From: Candidatus Equihabitans merdae
Lineage (GTDB): Bacteria > Bacillota > Clostridia > Lachnospirales > Lachnospiraceae
Assembly: GCA_018065025.1 (NCBI GenBank)
Contig: JAGHUB010000161.1
Location: 1-5,168, forward strand
Reading direction: 5' to 3'
Length of the DNA: 5,168 nucleotides
Below, piece after piece: positions 4,779 to 5,168 of the stretch. The position numbers and the translations under genes were made by a program. A model generated the notes under the pieces. It worked only from the letters and a program-made list of their open reading frames with translations, did no database searches and was not told the DNA's origin. Position 1 is the stretch's first letter. The number at the start of each line of letters is the position of its first letter.

Positions 4779-4792
4779 TCGCGGAAACGCGA
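4779..4792 (-). other. Small GC-rich hairpin at the 5' end of the hup leader
   Basis: A perfect 5-bp stem, TCGCG (4779-4783) with CGCGA (4788-4792), surrounds a 4-base loop and lies a few bases after the predicted transcription start. It stands out in an AT-rich leader. It may protect the 5' end of an abundant mRNA, or mark a short operator; neither is shown. Confidence 0.4.
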
Positions 4793-4801
4793 TAATTACC
4801 A

Positions 4802-4830
4802 TTTATATAGCATTTCCTTCATGGTGTCAA
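4802..4830 (-). promoter_or_regulatory. Near-consensus sigma-A promoter of hup
   Basis: The minus strand carries a perfect -35 TTGACA (4825-4830), a 17-base spacer, and TATAAA (4802-4807, five of six to TATAAT). This is the strongest promoter in the window and fits the high abundance of HU. No GC-rich terminator is visible between the upstream trmL-like gene (stop at 4884) and this promoter, so some read-through into hup is possible. Confidence 0.85.
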
Positions 4831-4883
4831 CCAAGAACCATCCCCCAAATGCAGTTTAGGAAATATTGCTTAAAATATAGCTA

Positions 4884-5168
4884 TCATTTCCCGGATTCTC
4901 GGTGATATCCCTCCAGATACTGCTCTTGAATAGCCGCATCGTGAAATGCACCGCCCTCTGCCTGAAGATGGGCAAAATTATGCTGACGAAGAGCTTCATA
5001 GGTAAGGATAGCCGCTGCATTGGACAGATTGAGTGACCGCTCTCCCTCCATCATGGGAATGCGGACGCACTTAGTAGGATTGGCGGCCAGGATCTCTTCC
5101 GGGATACCGGCACTCTCCTTGCCGAACATCAGATAGCAATCCTCCGGGTATTCAACATCGGTATACAA
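4884..5168 (-). CDS. trmL: TrmL-like tRNA (cytidine(34)-2'-O)-methyltransferase, 5' end outside window
   Basis: This is the C-terminal part (95 codons to the TGA at 4884) of a SPOUT-class methyltransferase. The frame stays open to the window edge, so the true start lies beyond it; the family is about 155-185 residues and roughly the first 75-80 are missing. The visible part has the SPOUT cofactor-binding knot: LMFGKESAGIPEEIL, then RIPMMEGERSLNLSNAAAILTYEALRQ, matching FGPE-RGLP and the RS-NLSNA motif that defines the TrmL/CspR group. These enzymes methylate the ribose of the wobble base in certain leucine tRNAs as dimers, using S-adenosylmethionine. A hydrophilic tail of about 33 residues follows EALRQ, longer than in E. 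coli TrmL. A paralogous SPOUT rRNA methyltransferase is the main alternative. Confidence 0.87.
   Translation of the reverse strand: MYTDVEYPEDCYLMFGKESAGIPEEILAANPTKCVRIPMMEGERSLNLSNAAAILTYEALRQHNFAHLQAEGGAFHDAAIQEQYLEGYHRESGK

Overview
The window carries six genes, all on the minus strand, so it reads from right to left. Strong AGGAGG-type ribosome binding sites, a lipoprotein signal with a cysteine lipobox, and a hup/rqcP (yabO) neighbourhood point to a Bacillota (Firmicutes) bacterium. An anaerobic clostridial or Negativicutes lineage fits best, but that rank is a guess from protein style, not proven here. No tRNA, rRNA, CRISPR array or transposase was seen.

Layout in transcription order: (1) the C-terminal part of a TrmL-like tRNA ribose methyltransferase enters at the right edge (4884-5168). 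(2) hup, encoding HU, has a near-consensus promoter and its own terminator (4411-4830). (3) A single-gene unit encodes an iron-type alcohol dehydrogenase (2996-4210). It has a promoter, a Rex-like dyad near the predicted transcription start, and a strong GC-rich terminator. (4) A polar amino acid ABC transporter operon follows in the order permease, ATPase, binding protein (443-2706). It starts from an extended -10 promoter overlapped by a perfect 16-bp palindrome and ends in a terminator. (5) The start of rqcP, an S4-domain ribosome quality-control factor, runs off the left edge behind its own promoter.

Three things stand out. The binding-protein gene is split by a one-base deletion into two reading frames that overlap as ATGA, so the transporter may lack a normal receptor unless this is a sequencing error. 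Two copies of a structured repeat of about 126 bp (253-378 and 2807-2933) lie in the same orientation. They are about 90% identical, and two of their stems keep pairing through compensatory changes. Each copy sits between the terminator of one unit and the promoter of the next, and together they bracket the transporter operon. Finally, hup and rqcP, which are commonly near neighbours in Bacillota, are here separated by about 4.3 kb of metabolic and transport genes.

Functionally, HU (chromosome), TrmL (tRNA wobble modification) and RqcP (stalled ribosome rescue) are housekeeping. The alcohol dehydrogenase (fermentative NAD(P)H reoxidation) and the amino acid importer look like a separately regulated accessory block placed among them.
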